Source of the DNA: Cryptomeria japonica
Taxonomy: Eukaryota > Streptophyta > Pinopsida > Cupressales > Cupressaceae
Assembly: GCF_030272615.1 (NCBI RefSeq)
Contig: NC_081409.1
Span: forward strand, 205,155,364-205,219,363
DNA: 64,000 bases
Direction of reading: 5' to 3'
The position numbers were made by a program, and so were the translations under genes. Positions 1 through 11,079 of the stretch are shown one piece after another; position 1 is the first letter of the stretch; each line of letters starts with the position of its first letter. The notes beneath the pieces were generated by a model, which did not search any database, was not told where the DNA came from, and saw only the letters and a list, made by a program, of their open reading frames with translations.

Positions 1-3000
1 CCCTTAGGGCACAATATGGTATCGTTATGGGTCGTATGGATAGCCAAGGGGTCATATTGTGTCCTATGGGGCCATAGGACACCATATGACCCCTTAGATG
101 TCGTTATGGGTCGTATGGTGTCGTAAGAGGTCATATGGTATGTTATGACACCTTAAGATACCATATGACCCCTTAGGACACAATATGGTGTTTTTATGGG
201 TCGTATGGTGTCGTAACAGGTCATATGGTGTCCTATGACCCTTTACGACACCATATCACCCCTTAGGACATAATATGGTGTCGTTATGGATCATATGGTG
301 TCCTAAGGGGTCATATGGTGTCCTATGACTCCTTAGGACCTCATATGATCCCTTAGGTGTCGCTATGGGTTGTATGGTGTCTTAAGGGGTCATATGGTGT
401 CCTATTACCCCTTAGGACACCATATGACCCCCTAGGATACAATACGGTGTCGTTATGGGTCATATGGTGTCCTAAGGGGTCGTATGGTGTCCTAAGGGGT
501 CATATGGTGTCCTATGACCCCTTAGGACACCATATGACCCATTAGGTGTCATTATGGGTCGTATGGTGTCGTAAGGCATCATGTGGTGTCCTATGACCCC
601 TTAGGACACCATATGACCCCCTCGGACATAATACGGTGTCGTTATGGGTCGTATACTATCCTAAGGGGTCATATGGTGTATTATGACCCCTTAAGACACA
701 ATATGGTGTCATTATGGGTCGTATGTTGTCCTAAGGGGTCATATGTTGTCCTATGACCACTTGATACCATATGATGCCTTACGATATAATATGGTGTCGT
801 TATGGGTTGTATGGACACCTAAGGGGTTATATGGTGTCCTATGGGGCCATAGGACATGATATGACCCCCTAGGTGTCATTATGGGTCGTATGGTGTCATA
901 AGGGGTCATATGGTATCATATAACCCCTTAGGACACCATATGACCTCCTTGGACACAATACGGGGTCATTATGGGTCATATGTGTCCTAAGGTGTCATAT
1001 GGTATCCTATGACCCATTAGGACACCATATGACCCCTTATGTGTCGTTATTGGTCGTATGGTGTTGTAAGGCATCATATGGTGTCCTATGACCCCTTAGG
1101 AAACCATATGACCCCCTAGGACACAATATGGTGTCGTTATGGGTCGTATGGTGTCCTAAGGGGTCATATGGTGTCTTATGACCCCTTAGGAAACCATATG
1201 ACCCCTTAGGACACAATATGGTGTCGTCATGGGTCATATGATGTCCTAAGGGGTCATATGGTGTCCTATGACTGCTTAGGACACAATATGGTGTCGTTAT
1301 GGGTTGTATGGACACCCAAGGGGTCATATGGTGTCCTATGGGGCCATAGGACACCATATAACCCCTTAGGTGTCGTTATGGGTTGTATGGTGTCGTAAGG
1401 GGTCATATGGTGTGTTATGACCCCTTAAGACACCATATGACCCTTTAGGACACCATATGACCCCTTTGGACACAATATGGTGTCGTTATGGGTCGTATGG
1501 TGTCCTAAGGTGTCATATGGTGTCCTATGACCCCTTAGAACACCATATGACCCCATAGGTGTCCTTATGGGTCATTTAGTGTCGTAAGGGGTCATATGGT
1601 GTCATATGACCCCTTAGGACACTATATGACCCCCTACGACACAATACAGTGTCGTTATGGGTCGTATGGACACCATATGACCCCTTGGGTGTCCATATGA
1701 CCCATAACGACACCATATTGTGTCCTAAGGGGTCATTTGGTGTCTTAAGGGGTCATAGGACACCATATGACCCCTTAGGACATGAGATGACCCGTAACGA
1801 AACTGTATTGTGTCCTAAGGGGTCATATGGTGTCCTAAGGGGTTATAAGACACCATATGACCCCTTAGGACATAGTACGACCCATAACAACACCGTATTG
1901 TGTCCTAGAGGGGTCATATGGTGTCCTAAGGGATCATAGGACACAATATGACTCCTTAGGACACAATATGACCCCTTAGGACACAATATGGTGTCGTTAT
2001 GGGTCGTATTGTGTCCTAAGGGCTCATATGGTGTCCTATGACCCCTTAGGACACCATATGACCCCTTAGGACATAATATGGTGTTGTTATGGGTCGTATG
2101 GACACCTAAGGGGTCAAATGGTGTCCTATGGGGCCATAGGACACCATATGACCCCTTAGGTATCGTTATGGGTCGTATGGTGTCTTAAGTGGTCATATGG
2201 TGTCCTATGACCCCTTAGGACACCATATGACCCCCTAGGACATAATACAGTGTCGTTATGGGTCGTATGGTGTCCTAAGGGATCATATGGTGTCTTATGA
2301 CCCCTTAGGACACCATATGACCCCTTAGGACATAATATGGTGTCGTTATGTGACGTATGGACACCTAGGGAGTCATATGGTGTCGTATGGGGCCATAGGA
2401 CACCATATGACCCCTCAGGTGACGTTATGGGTTGTATGGTGTTGTAAGGGGTCATATGGTGTCCTATGACCCCTTAGGACACCATATGACCCCCTAGGAC
2501 ACAATACGATATCATTATGGGTCGTATGGTCTCCTAAGGGGTCATGTGGTGTCTTATGACCCCTTAGGACACAATAAGATGTTGTTATGGGTCGTATGGT
2601 GTCCTTAGGGGTCATATGGTGTCCTATGACCCCTTAAGAGACCATATGACAGCTTAGGACATAATATGGTGTCGTTATGGGTCGTATGGACACCTAAGGG
2701 GTTATATGGTGTCCTATGGGGCCATAGGACATGATATGACCCCTTATGTGTCATTATGGGTCGTATGGTGTTGTAATGGGTCATATGGTGTCCGATGACC
2801 CCTTAGGACACCATATGACCACTTAGGTGTCATTATGGGTCGTATGGTGTTGTAAGGCATCATATGGTGTCCTATGACCCCTTAGGATACCATATGACCC
2901 CGTAGGACACAATACGGTTTTGTTATGGGTCGTATGGTGTCCTAAGGGGTCATATGGTGTCTTATGACCCTTTAGGACACCATATGACCCCTTAGGACAC

Positions 3001-6000
3001 AATATGGTGTCATTGTGGGTCGTATGGTTTCCTAAGGGGTCATATGGTGTCCTATGACCCCTTAGGACACTATATGACCCCTTAGGACATAATATGGTGT
3101 TGTTATGGGTCGTATGCATACCTAAGGGGTCATATGGTGTCCCATGGGGCCATAGGACACCATATGGCTCCTTAGGTGTCGTTATGGGTCGTATGGTATC
3201 GTAAGGGGTGATATGGTGTCCTATGACCCCTTAGGACACCATATGACCCCATAGGACACAATACGGTGTCATTATGGGTCGTATGGTGTCTTAAGGGGTA
3301 ATATGGTGTCTTATGACCCCTTAGGACACCATATGACCCCTTAGAACACAATATGGTGTCATTATGGGTTGTATGGTGTCCTAACGGCTCATATGGTGTC
3401 CTATGACCCCTTAGGACACCATATGACCCCTTAGGACATAATATGGTGTCGTTATGGGTCGTATGGAGACCTAAGGGGTCATATGGTGTCCTATGGGGCC
3501 ATAAGACACCATACGAGCCCTTAGGTGTCATTATGGTTTGTATGGTGTCGTAAGGGGTCATATGTTGTCGTATAACCCCTTAGGACACCATATGACCCGT
3601 TAGGACACAATATGGTGTCGTTATGGGTTGTATGGACACCTAAGGGGTCATATGGTGTCCTATGGGGCCATAGGACACCGTATCACCCCTTAGGTGTCGT
3701 TATGGGCCATATGGTGTCATAAGGGGTCATATGGTGTCCTATGACACCTTAGGACACCATATGACCACCTAGGACACAATACGGTGTCGTTATAGGTTGT
3801 ATAGTGTCCTAAGGGGTCATATGGTGTCTTATGAGCCCTTAGGACACCATATGACCCCTTAGGACACAATATGGTGTCGTTTTGGGTTGTATGGTGTCCT
3901 AAGGGGTCATACGGTGTCGTATGACCCCTTAGGACACCATATGACCCCTTAGGTGTCGTTATGGGTCGTATGTTGTCGTAAGGGGTCATATGGTATCCTA
4001 TGACCCCTTAGGACACCATGTGACCCCCTAGGACATAATACGGTGTCCTTATGGGTCGTATGGTGTCCTAAGGGGTCACATGGTGTCGTATGAGCCCTTA
4101 TAACACCATATGACCCCTTAGGACACAATATGGTGTCGTTATGGGTTATATTGTGTCCTAAGGGGTCATATGGTTTTCTATGACCCCTTAGGACACCATA
4201 TGACCCCTTAGGACATAATATGGTGTTGTTATGGGTTGTATGGACACCTAAGAGGTCATATGGTGTCCTATGGGGTGATATGGTGTTCTATGACCCCTTA
4301 GGACACCATATGACCCCTTAGAACATAATATGGTGTCGTTATGGGTTTTATGGGCACCTAAGGAGTTATATGGTGTTCTATGGGGCCATAGGACACCATA
4401 TGAACCCTTAGGTGTTGTTATGGGTCGTATGGTGTCGTAAGGGGTCATATGGTATCCTATGACCCCTTAGGACACCATATGACCCCCTAGGAAATAATAC
4501 GGTGTCCTTATGGGTCGTATGGTGTCCTAAGGGGTCATATGGTGTCTTATGAGCCCTTATGACACCATATGACCCCTTAGGACACAATATGGTGTCGTTA
4601 TGGGTCGTATGGTGTCCTAAGGGGTCATATGGTGTTCTATGACCCCTTAGGACACCATATGACCCCTTAGGACATAATATGGTGTCGTTATGGGTTGTAT
4701 GGACACCTAAGGGGTTATATGGTGTCCTATGGGGTCATATGGTGTTCTATGACCCCTTAGGACACCATATGACCCCTTAGGACATAATATGGTGTCGTTA
4801 TGGGTTGTATGGACACCTAAGGGGTTATATGGTGTTCTATGGGGCCATTGGACACCATACACCCCCTTAGGTGTCGTTATGGGTCGTATGGTTTCATAAG
4901 GGATCATATGGTGTCCTATGAGCCCTTAGGACACCATATGACCCCCTAGGACACAATACGGTGTCGTTATGGGTCGTATGGTGTCCTAAGGGGTCATATG
5001 GTGTCCTATGACCCCTTAGGAAACCATATGACCCCTTAGGACACAATATGGTGTTGTTATGGGTCGTATGGATACCCAAGGGTTCATATGGATGGTCATA
5101 TGGTGTCCTAAGGGGTCATAGGACACCATATGACCCCTTAGGGCACCATACAACCCATAACGACATCGTCTTGTGTCCTAGGGGGTCATATGGTGTCCTA
5201 AGGGGACATAAGACACCATATGACCCCTTAGGACACCATACGACCCATAATGACATCATATTGTGTCCTAGGAGGTCATATGGTGTCCTAAGGGGCCATA
5301 GGAAACCATTTGACCCCTTAGGACACAATATGACCCCTTATGACACAACATGGTGTCGTTATGGGTTGTATGTTGTCCTAAGGGGTCATATGGTGTCCTA
5401 TGACCCCTTAGGACACCATATGAACCCTTAGGACATCATATGATGTCGTTATGGGTCATATGGACACCTAAGGGGTCATATTGTGTCCTATGGGGCCATA
5501 CGACACCATATGAACCCTTAAGACACCATATGAACCCCTAAGACACAATACAGTGTCCTAAAGGGTCATTAGGTGTCCTAAGGGGTCATATGGTGTCTTA
5601 TGACCCCTTAGGACACCTAATGACCCTTTAGGACACAATATGGTGTCGTTATAGGTAGTATGGTGTCCTAAGGGGTCATATGGTGTCCTATGAGCCCTTA
5701 GGACACCATATGACCCCTAAGGACACAATATGGTTTCGTTATGGCCGTATGGACACCTAAGGGGTCGTATGGTGTCCTATGTGGCCATAGGACACCATAT
5801 GATCCCTTAGGTGTCGTTATGGGTTGTATGGTGTCGTAAGGGGTCATATGGTGTGTTATAACCCCTTAAGACACCATATGACCCCTTAGGACACAATATG
5901 GTGTCATTATGGGTCGTATGGTGTCATAAGGGTTCATATGGTGTCCTACGACCCTTAGGACACCATATGACCCCTTAGGACACAATATGTTGTCGTTATC

Positions 6001-7314
6001 GGTTGTATGGTGTCCTAAGGGGTCATATGGTGTCCTATGACCCCTTAGGTGTTGTTATGGGTTGCATGGTGTCGTAAGGGGTCATATGGTGTCCTATGAC
6101 CCCTTAGGACACCGTGTGACCCCCTAGCAAACAATACGATGTCATTATGGGTTGTATGGTGTCCTAAGGGGTCATATGGTGTGTTATGACCCCTTAGGAC
6201 ACAATATGGTGTTGTTATGGGTCGTATGGTATTCGAAGGTGTCATATGGTGTCCTATGATCCCTTAGGACACTAGATGACCCCTTAGGGCACAATATGGT
6301 GTCGTTATGGGTTGTATGGACACCCAAGGGGTCATATGGTGTCCTATGGGGCCATAGGACACCATATGACCCCTTAGGTGTCGTTATGGGCCGTATGGTG
6401 TCGTAAGCCCTTAGGACACCATATGACCCCTTAGGACATAATATGGTGTCGTTATGGGTTGTATGGACACCTAAGGGGTCATATGGTGTCCTATGGGGCC
6501 ACAGGACACCATATGACCCCTTAGGTGTCTTTATGGGTCACATGGTGTTGTAAGGGGTCATATGGTGTCCTATGACCCCTTAGGACACCATATGACCCCC
6601 TAGGACACAATACAGTGTCGTTATGCATCGTATGGTGTCCTAAGTGGTCATATGGTGTCTTATGACCCCTTAGGACACCTTATGACCCCTTAGGACACAA
6701 TATTGTGTCATTATGGGTCGTATGGTGTCCTATGACCCCTTAGGACATCATATGACCCCTTAGGACACAATATGGTATCGTTATGAGTCGTATGGACACC
6801 TAAGGGGTCATATGGTGTCCTATGACCGCTTAGGACACCATATGACCCCTTAGGTGTCGTTATGGGTTGTATGTTGTTGTAAGGGGTCATATGGTGTGTT
6901 ATGACCCCTTAAGACACCATATGACCCCTTAGGACACAATATGGTGTTGTTATGGGTCGTATGGTGTCGTAAGGGGTCATATGGTGTCCTATGACCCTTT
7001 AGGACACCATATGACCCCTTAGGACACAATATGATGTCATTATGGGTCGTATGGTGTCCTAAGGGGTCATATGGTGTCCTAAGGGGTCATAGGACACCAT
7101 ATAACCCCTTAGGACACAATATGACCCCTAACAACACCTAAGGGGTCATATGGTGTCCTATGACCCATTAAGACACCATATGGTGCCATTATGGTTTGTA
7201 TGGTATCCTAAGGTGTCATATGGTGTCCTATGACCACTTAGGACAAAATATGGTGTTGTTATGGGTCCTATGGTAACCTATGAGGTCATATGGTGTCCTA
7301 TGACCCCTTAGGAC
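1..7314. repeat. Satellite array of ~90-bp units made from a self-complementary 20-bp module
   Basis: The whole stretch is a tandem array that runs off the left edge of the window and stops near 7314. The typical unit is about 90 bp and is assembled from GTGTCCTAAGGGGTCATATG and its reverse complement CATATGACCCCTTAGGACAC, plus a spacer close to gtgtcgttatgggtcgtatg. A shorter ~80-bp variant containing tatggggccata recurs, and three 90-bp variants plus one 80-bp variant give a ~350-bp higher-order period (for example starts near 2824, 3173 and 3522). Copies differ by point changes and small deletions. Because 90 is divisible by 3 and the array is self-complementary, open frames of 60-130 codons appear on both strands with near-identical translations (HTTHNDTILCPKGSYGV and similar). 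I read these as by-products, not genes. Confidence 0.95.
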
Positions 7315-7380
7315 CTAGATAGAGGAGGAAGTGAGGAAAAAACTAAGGGAAAGAGATGAGAGCGAATTATATGGGTGTAA

Positions 7381-7725
7381 GGATGAAGAGGGAGATAGCT
7401 CGAGGGATAGGAGAATAAGGGAATTGTGAGAGCTAGAGAGGGGAGGGACAAAGAAGAGTTTGTATCTATTCCACATTTGGCGCATGCCAAATAGGGAGAG
7501 TGCCAAATGTGTACGTAGAAACCCCCATCTCACCTCCCCCTTCTTTATCTCCCTTCCCTCGTAGTTCCATCTCTCTCTATGAACTAGATCTCATATTCTC
7601 TCTCTCCCCTTACCTCTTCTCGGGCTCTTCATTCTTATAGATACATACTCTTCTTTGTCCCTCCCCTTTCTAGCTCTCACAATTCCCTTATTCTGCTATC
7701 CCTCGAGCTATCTCCCCCTTCATCC
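7381..7725. repeat. Inverted repeat with 89-bp arms
   Basis: The left arm (7381-7469) and right arm (7637-7725) are reverse complements with only a handful of mismatches by eye. The ~167-bp loop is CT-rich on the plus strand. Each arm is followed outward or inward by the palindrome ATTTGGCGCATGCCAAAT (near 7473 and 7729). The structure could be a foldback or MITE-like element, or a small inverted duplication at the satellite edge. No target duplication was identified and no coding capacity is apparent. Confidence 0.8.
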
Positions 7726-7890
7726 TTATTTGGCGCATGCCAAATGTGGAATATGGACCACATTTGGTGCATGCCAAATGGAATATCCATTCATCACATT
7801 TGGTGCACACCAAATAGGGTGCCCACCATATTTGGTGAGCACCAAATGGCTTGCTTTGGGAAACACCAAACCTATGATTTGGATTTGCCT
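7473..7890. repeat. Cluster of ATTTGGYGCAYRCCAAAT palindromes
   Basis: Short dyads of the form ATTTGG-(T/C)G-CA-(C/T)(A/G)-CCAAAT occur near 7473, 7728, 7763, 7799 and 7830, with weaker versions to about 7890 (gggaaacaccaaacc). Several are perfect palindromes, for example ATTTGGCGCATGCCAAAT. They sit in and just beyond the inverted repeat. The function is unknown. They could be protein-binding sites of a transposon end or simply local amplification. Confidence 0.6.
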
Positions 7891-7918
7891 TGAGCATCCA
7901 ACCCAAAGGTTTGGATGA

Positions 7919-8924
7919 CCATTTCAGGCTAGAGATGTGTTTTTGTTAGAACATTGAAAATTTTGACATATTTTTGGTTGTGCTCTCCGTCAGGTTTGCA
8001 CATGTTTCAATGAAGTTAAAAAAAATACCGTGGTAAACTTGAGCTCCCTCTTAGCTATCCAAAAATGTATTTTATTTCAAATTTTGAATTCGTTAAGTCT
8101 TTCATCTATAATTTCTTTTGTTAGTGTGTCTGTTTTTTGTTAAAAATCAACATGCACTATTTTGGGTATAGATTTTTACACGTTCATCAGATTTTGAAAA
8201 AAATTACATTTTTAGAAACTAGACTCCATTCTACACAATTTTTAAAAAAAAGTTTTGATTTTTGATTTGTTTTCAATGATTTTAGGGGGGAGCACGCTCA
8301 AATTTCTGTTTTTCAGGATGTGTCCTATTCGAAAATTAGTAAAAAATCATATACTCATTAAAAAATTAGCTGAAAATTCTGGCATAAACTACAAGGTGTT
8401 AGCTAATTTCTCACCAAAGTGATTTTAAAAATTCAAAAAAAAAGTTAACATTTTAGGGGGGCCACAACAAATGCTATGTTATGTTTTTTGCATAACAATA
8501 GGACCACTTTTTGTGGCCCCCCTTTTTGAAACCCTTAATCTCCACCATTTTAAAAAAAAAATAGTAGTTTAGAAAGTAGACTCGAAGCACTCTGACTCTT
8601 ATTATTGTTGCATCTTCAAATTTGGAGTGTAACTATCTTCAATTTGTTGTTGAAGTTCAGACTTTACTGATTTGAGAAAAAAAAAAAAAGTGGTATCTTA
8701 AGACCCCCTTTTGGTACCACAACTTGGTGCACATACCCCCCATCATGCCATAAATGCACCATCACCTCCACTGGTTATAGTTGCATGCAAAAGATGCTAC
8801 ATTAATTCATCATGCGTTGACTTGACTACCACTTGGCAAGAAACACCTGGAGAGAGAAAACTTTACCCGAGAAGAATTCTCTTGAAATTTTGAATTTTTT
8901 TTGTTTCGAGGAAGCTTTTCCATA
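7919..8924. other. AT-rich intergenic sequence, no gene seen
   Basis: Homopolymer A/T runs dominate and no open frame looks coding. The only structure I see is a small hairpin with 12-bp perfect arms, GGGGGGCCACAA at 8456-8467 and its complement at 8511-8522, around a 43-bp loop. Confidence 0.6.
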
Positions 8925-9790
8925 AATTTTGCAAATCTCCTATTTTTTAGGATTTTTCAAACATAGGGTTCCAGGGTCCAGGAGGGAGAAAATTATCTCA
9001 CGAACCCAAATATATCATCATTTTGAATTTCAGATGATTTTTAATGCCCGAAAATGGATTTTTCAAATAAAATTCCTGGGGGAATTTTCATGTTCAATTA
9101 TTCCTTCCTTGCCTTAGAAATTTTATCTTCAATTCATCCTTGGGTGTGATTTCTTCCTTGTTTGGAATTCCATCTTGAAGGAAGGAATTTCCAACACTTA
9201 GTCAAATTTTCACCTTTCCTAAAATTCTATCCTGAAGGAGGGAATTTCCAACATAGCTGAATTTTCACATTTTCAGAGAATTTTGTTGTGAAGGAAGGAA
9301 TTTCCAACACTTAGCCAATTTTTCACCTTTTCCAAGAATTATGTCATGAAGGAAGGAATTTCCAATACGGTCAATTTTTTCCCTTTCCTGAAATTTCTTC
9401 TTCTTGGGTGCAGTTCTTCCCTAAGGAAGATATTTTTGAATTTTCAACCTTTCTTCATGAACCTTTATTTTTACATCTTGCTTCCAACCGTGGGCACATT
9501 TTGGAACAGGAAAAGAAATTCTGGAAATTTGTTCCTTGAGGAAGGAATTTTTGTGCTCTTTTAATTCATCATGTCCGTAGGGAGTTTTTTGACCAATTTT
9601 TCACATCTCCTATTTTTTAGGAACTTTCCTAAAATTTAGCTCCTAGGTCTACGAGAGAGAAAATTCTCTCACAAATTGAAATCTGCAAAAATTTTGAAAT
9701 TCGAATGAGATTTGGTGTCTAAAAATGGATTTTTTAAAATATTCCCCGAGGGGATTTTTTGCTTTTTCAATCCATTCCTGACCTTTAATT
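8925..9790. repeat. ~670-bp-offset direct duplication containing a ~57-bp tandem repeat
   Basis: The segment starting near 8931 (caaatctcctattttttagg, then a gagagaaaatt block and an aaaatggattttt block) recurs near 9601 with the same order of blocks, so the two copies are about 670 bp apart and clearly diverged. Between them, the motif gaaggaaggaatttcc recurs near 9177, 9234, 9290 and 9348, a ~57-bp tandem repeat of four degenerate copies. Open frames here are short and not gene-like. Confidence 0.65.
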
Positions 9791-9860
9791 TCCTCCTTTG
9801 CCTTGGGTAATTTCCACTCTGGGGCATGGAATTCACCTAGTGATGGATTTTACACCGTTT

Positions 9861-10375
9861 CATGAATTCCATGGCACATAGATTTTGGCTCCCTCCAAAC
9901 CACTTGGGCACTAGATTGACCTCAAGAAGGAATTATTTACAACTTCATGAATTCCAGGCTACCTCACTTTGGCACCCTCTTACTGATTTGGGTGCTAGAT
10001 TGACTTGGTCATGGATTTCCTTCATCTTTCATGAATTCCTGACTACTCAGTTTTGGTGCCCCAACTGCTTCCTTGGGCGGACTTTTGACCTAGTCTTGGA
10101 TTTTATGTCATTTCATGAATTCCACGACACATGGATTTTGGCACCCTCTTGACTTCTTGGGCAGAATTTTGACCTAGTCTTGGATTTTATGTAATTTCAT
10201 GAATTAAAAGAGACATGGATTTTGGCGCCCTCCTGACTCCTTGGGCGGAACTTTGACTTGGTCCTGGATTTTACATAATTTCATGAATTCCAAGAGACAT
10301 GGATTTTGGCGCCTCTAGGGAATTGGGTGCCATTTCATAGTGGTCAAGGATTTTACGTCCTTTTCATGAATTTTG
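9861..10375. repeat. 84-bp minisatellite, about 6-7 copies
   Basis: The anchor catgaatt(c/t) occurs at about 9861, 9945, 10030, 10114, 10198, 10282 and 10365, a regular 83-85-bp spacing. Each copy also carries gattttggc-ccc and a ttggatttta block. Since 84 is divisible by 3, a 96-codon open frame (9862-10152) runs through several copies. Its translation is just the repeat and I do not call it a gene. Confidence 0.8.
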
Positions 10376-11079
10376 GACCACAGATCAAGATGACATGCTC
10401 GGATTTTGAAGTGATTTTCCAGACTTAGGTGATTTTCAAGCTTTCCATTCTTGGACTCAATATCCACATAGCCAAATTTTGCTCACTCTGCCTTCTCTTT
10501 GACTTCCCGAATTTAGAAATGATCATGCATATCTAGTCTTCAGTGTCAGCCTGCAAGGTCCTACCACAAGTAGACTTTCCAAAAATAGAAACTTTTTCAA
10601 ACTATCAGTGTTAGAGAAAAACAAGACACATGGGCACTTTCTAAAAATAGAAACTGCTAAAAATAGTAAGTTTGATTTTTGGTGAAATGAAGACATTCTG
10701 ACAGGCAGTGAAATCCCTAAAAAATATGAACTTTCTAAAAATAGAAATTTGCTCAGAATTTGCTCAAATTTCATGTGATGGTTCCTTAAAGGGCCCTGAT
10801 TTCAATGCAACACCCGGTTTTCCCAAAACCCTAAAGGAAAGGCCTCAAATTCAAGTTAGAAGGTCAAAACCCTAAAATTGACAAAACAAGCTCCAGACTT
10901 AACCAAATTTGCTCAAATGAGCTGCAAACTTGATCAAATTAACCCCCAACCATTTGTGAACTAAGAGGACTAACGAGACTTCTGCAAAAAGACCCAAAAA
11001 CCAAAACCAGAAGACCGAGAGGGCCTAAAAAGTAGGGGTCCCCATTTGCAATGGGGCAATGTGTGAAAACATCACAACA
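10376..11079. other. Intergenic sequence with short dispersed repeats
   Basis: The motif ctaaaaatagaaa recurs several times between 10570 and 10750. A possible LTR-type boundary (aaaagtaggggtccccatt near 11028) precedes the decayed retroelement end that begins near 11080, but I could not pair it with a second LTR. Confidence 0.4.

Noticed and set aside
357-6245. Many 60-129-codon open frames with repeated TPYDPLGHHTTHNDT-type peptides on both strands
   Set aside because: They are translations of the self-complementary satellite. Frames break wherever the ~350-bp unit shifts phase, and no start, stop or splice context is shared.
1-7314. CRISPR-like array
   Set aside because: Repeats are contiguous and degenerate with no unique spacers, and the window is plant nuclear DNA.
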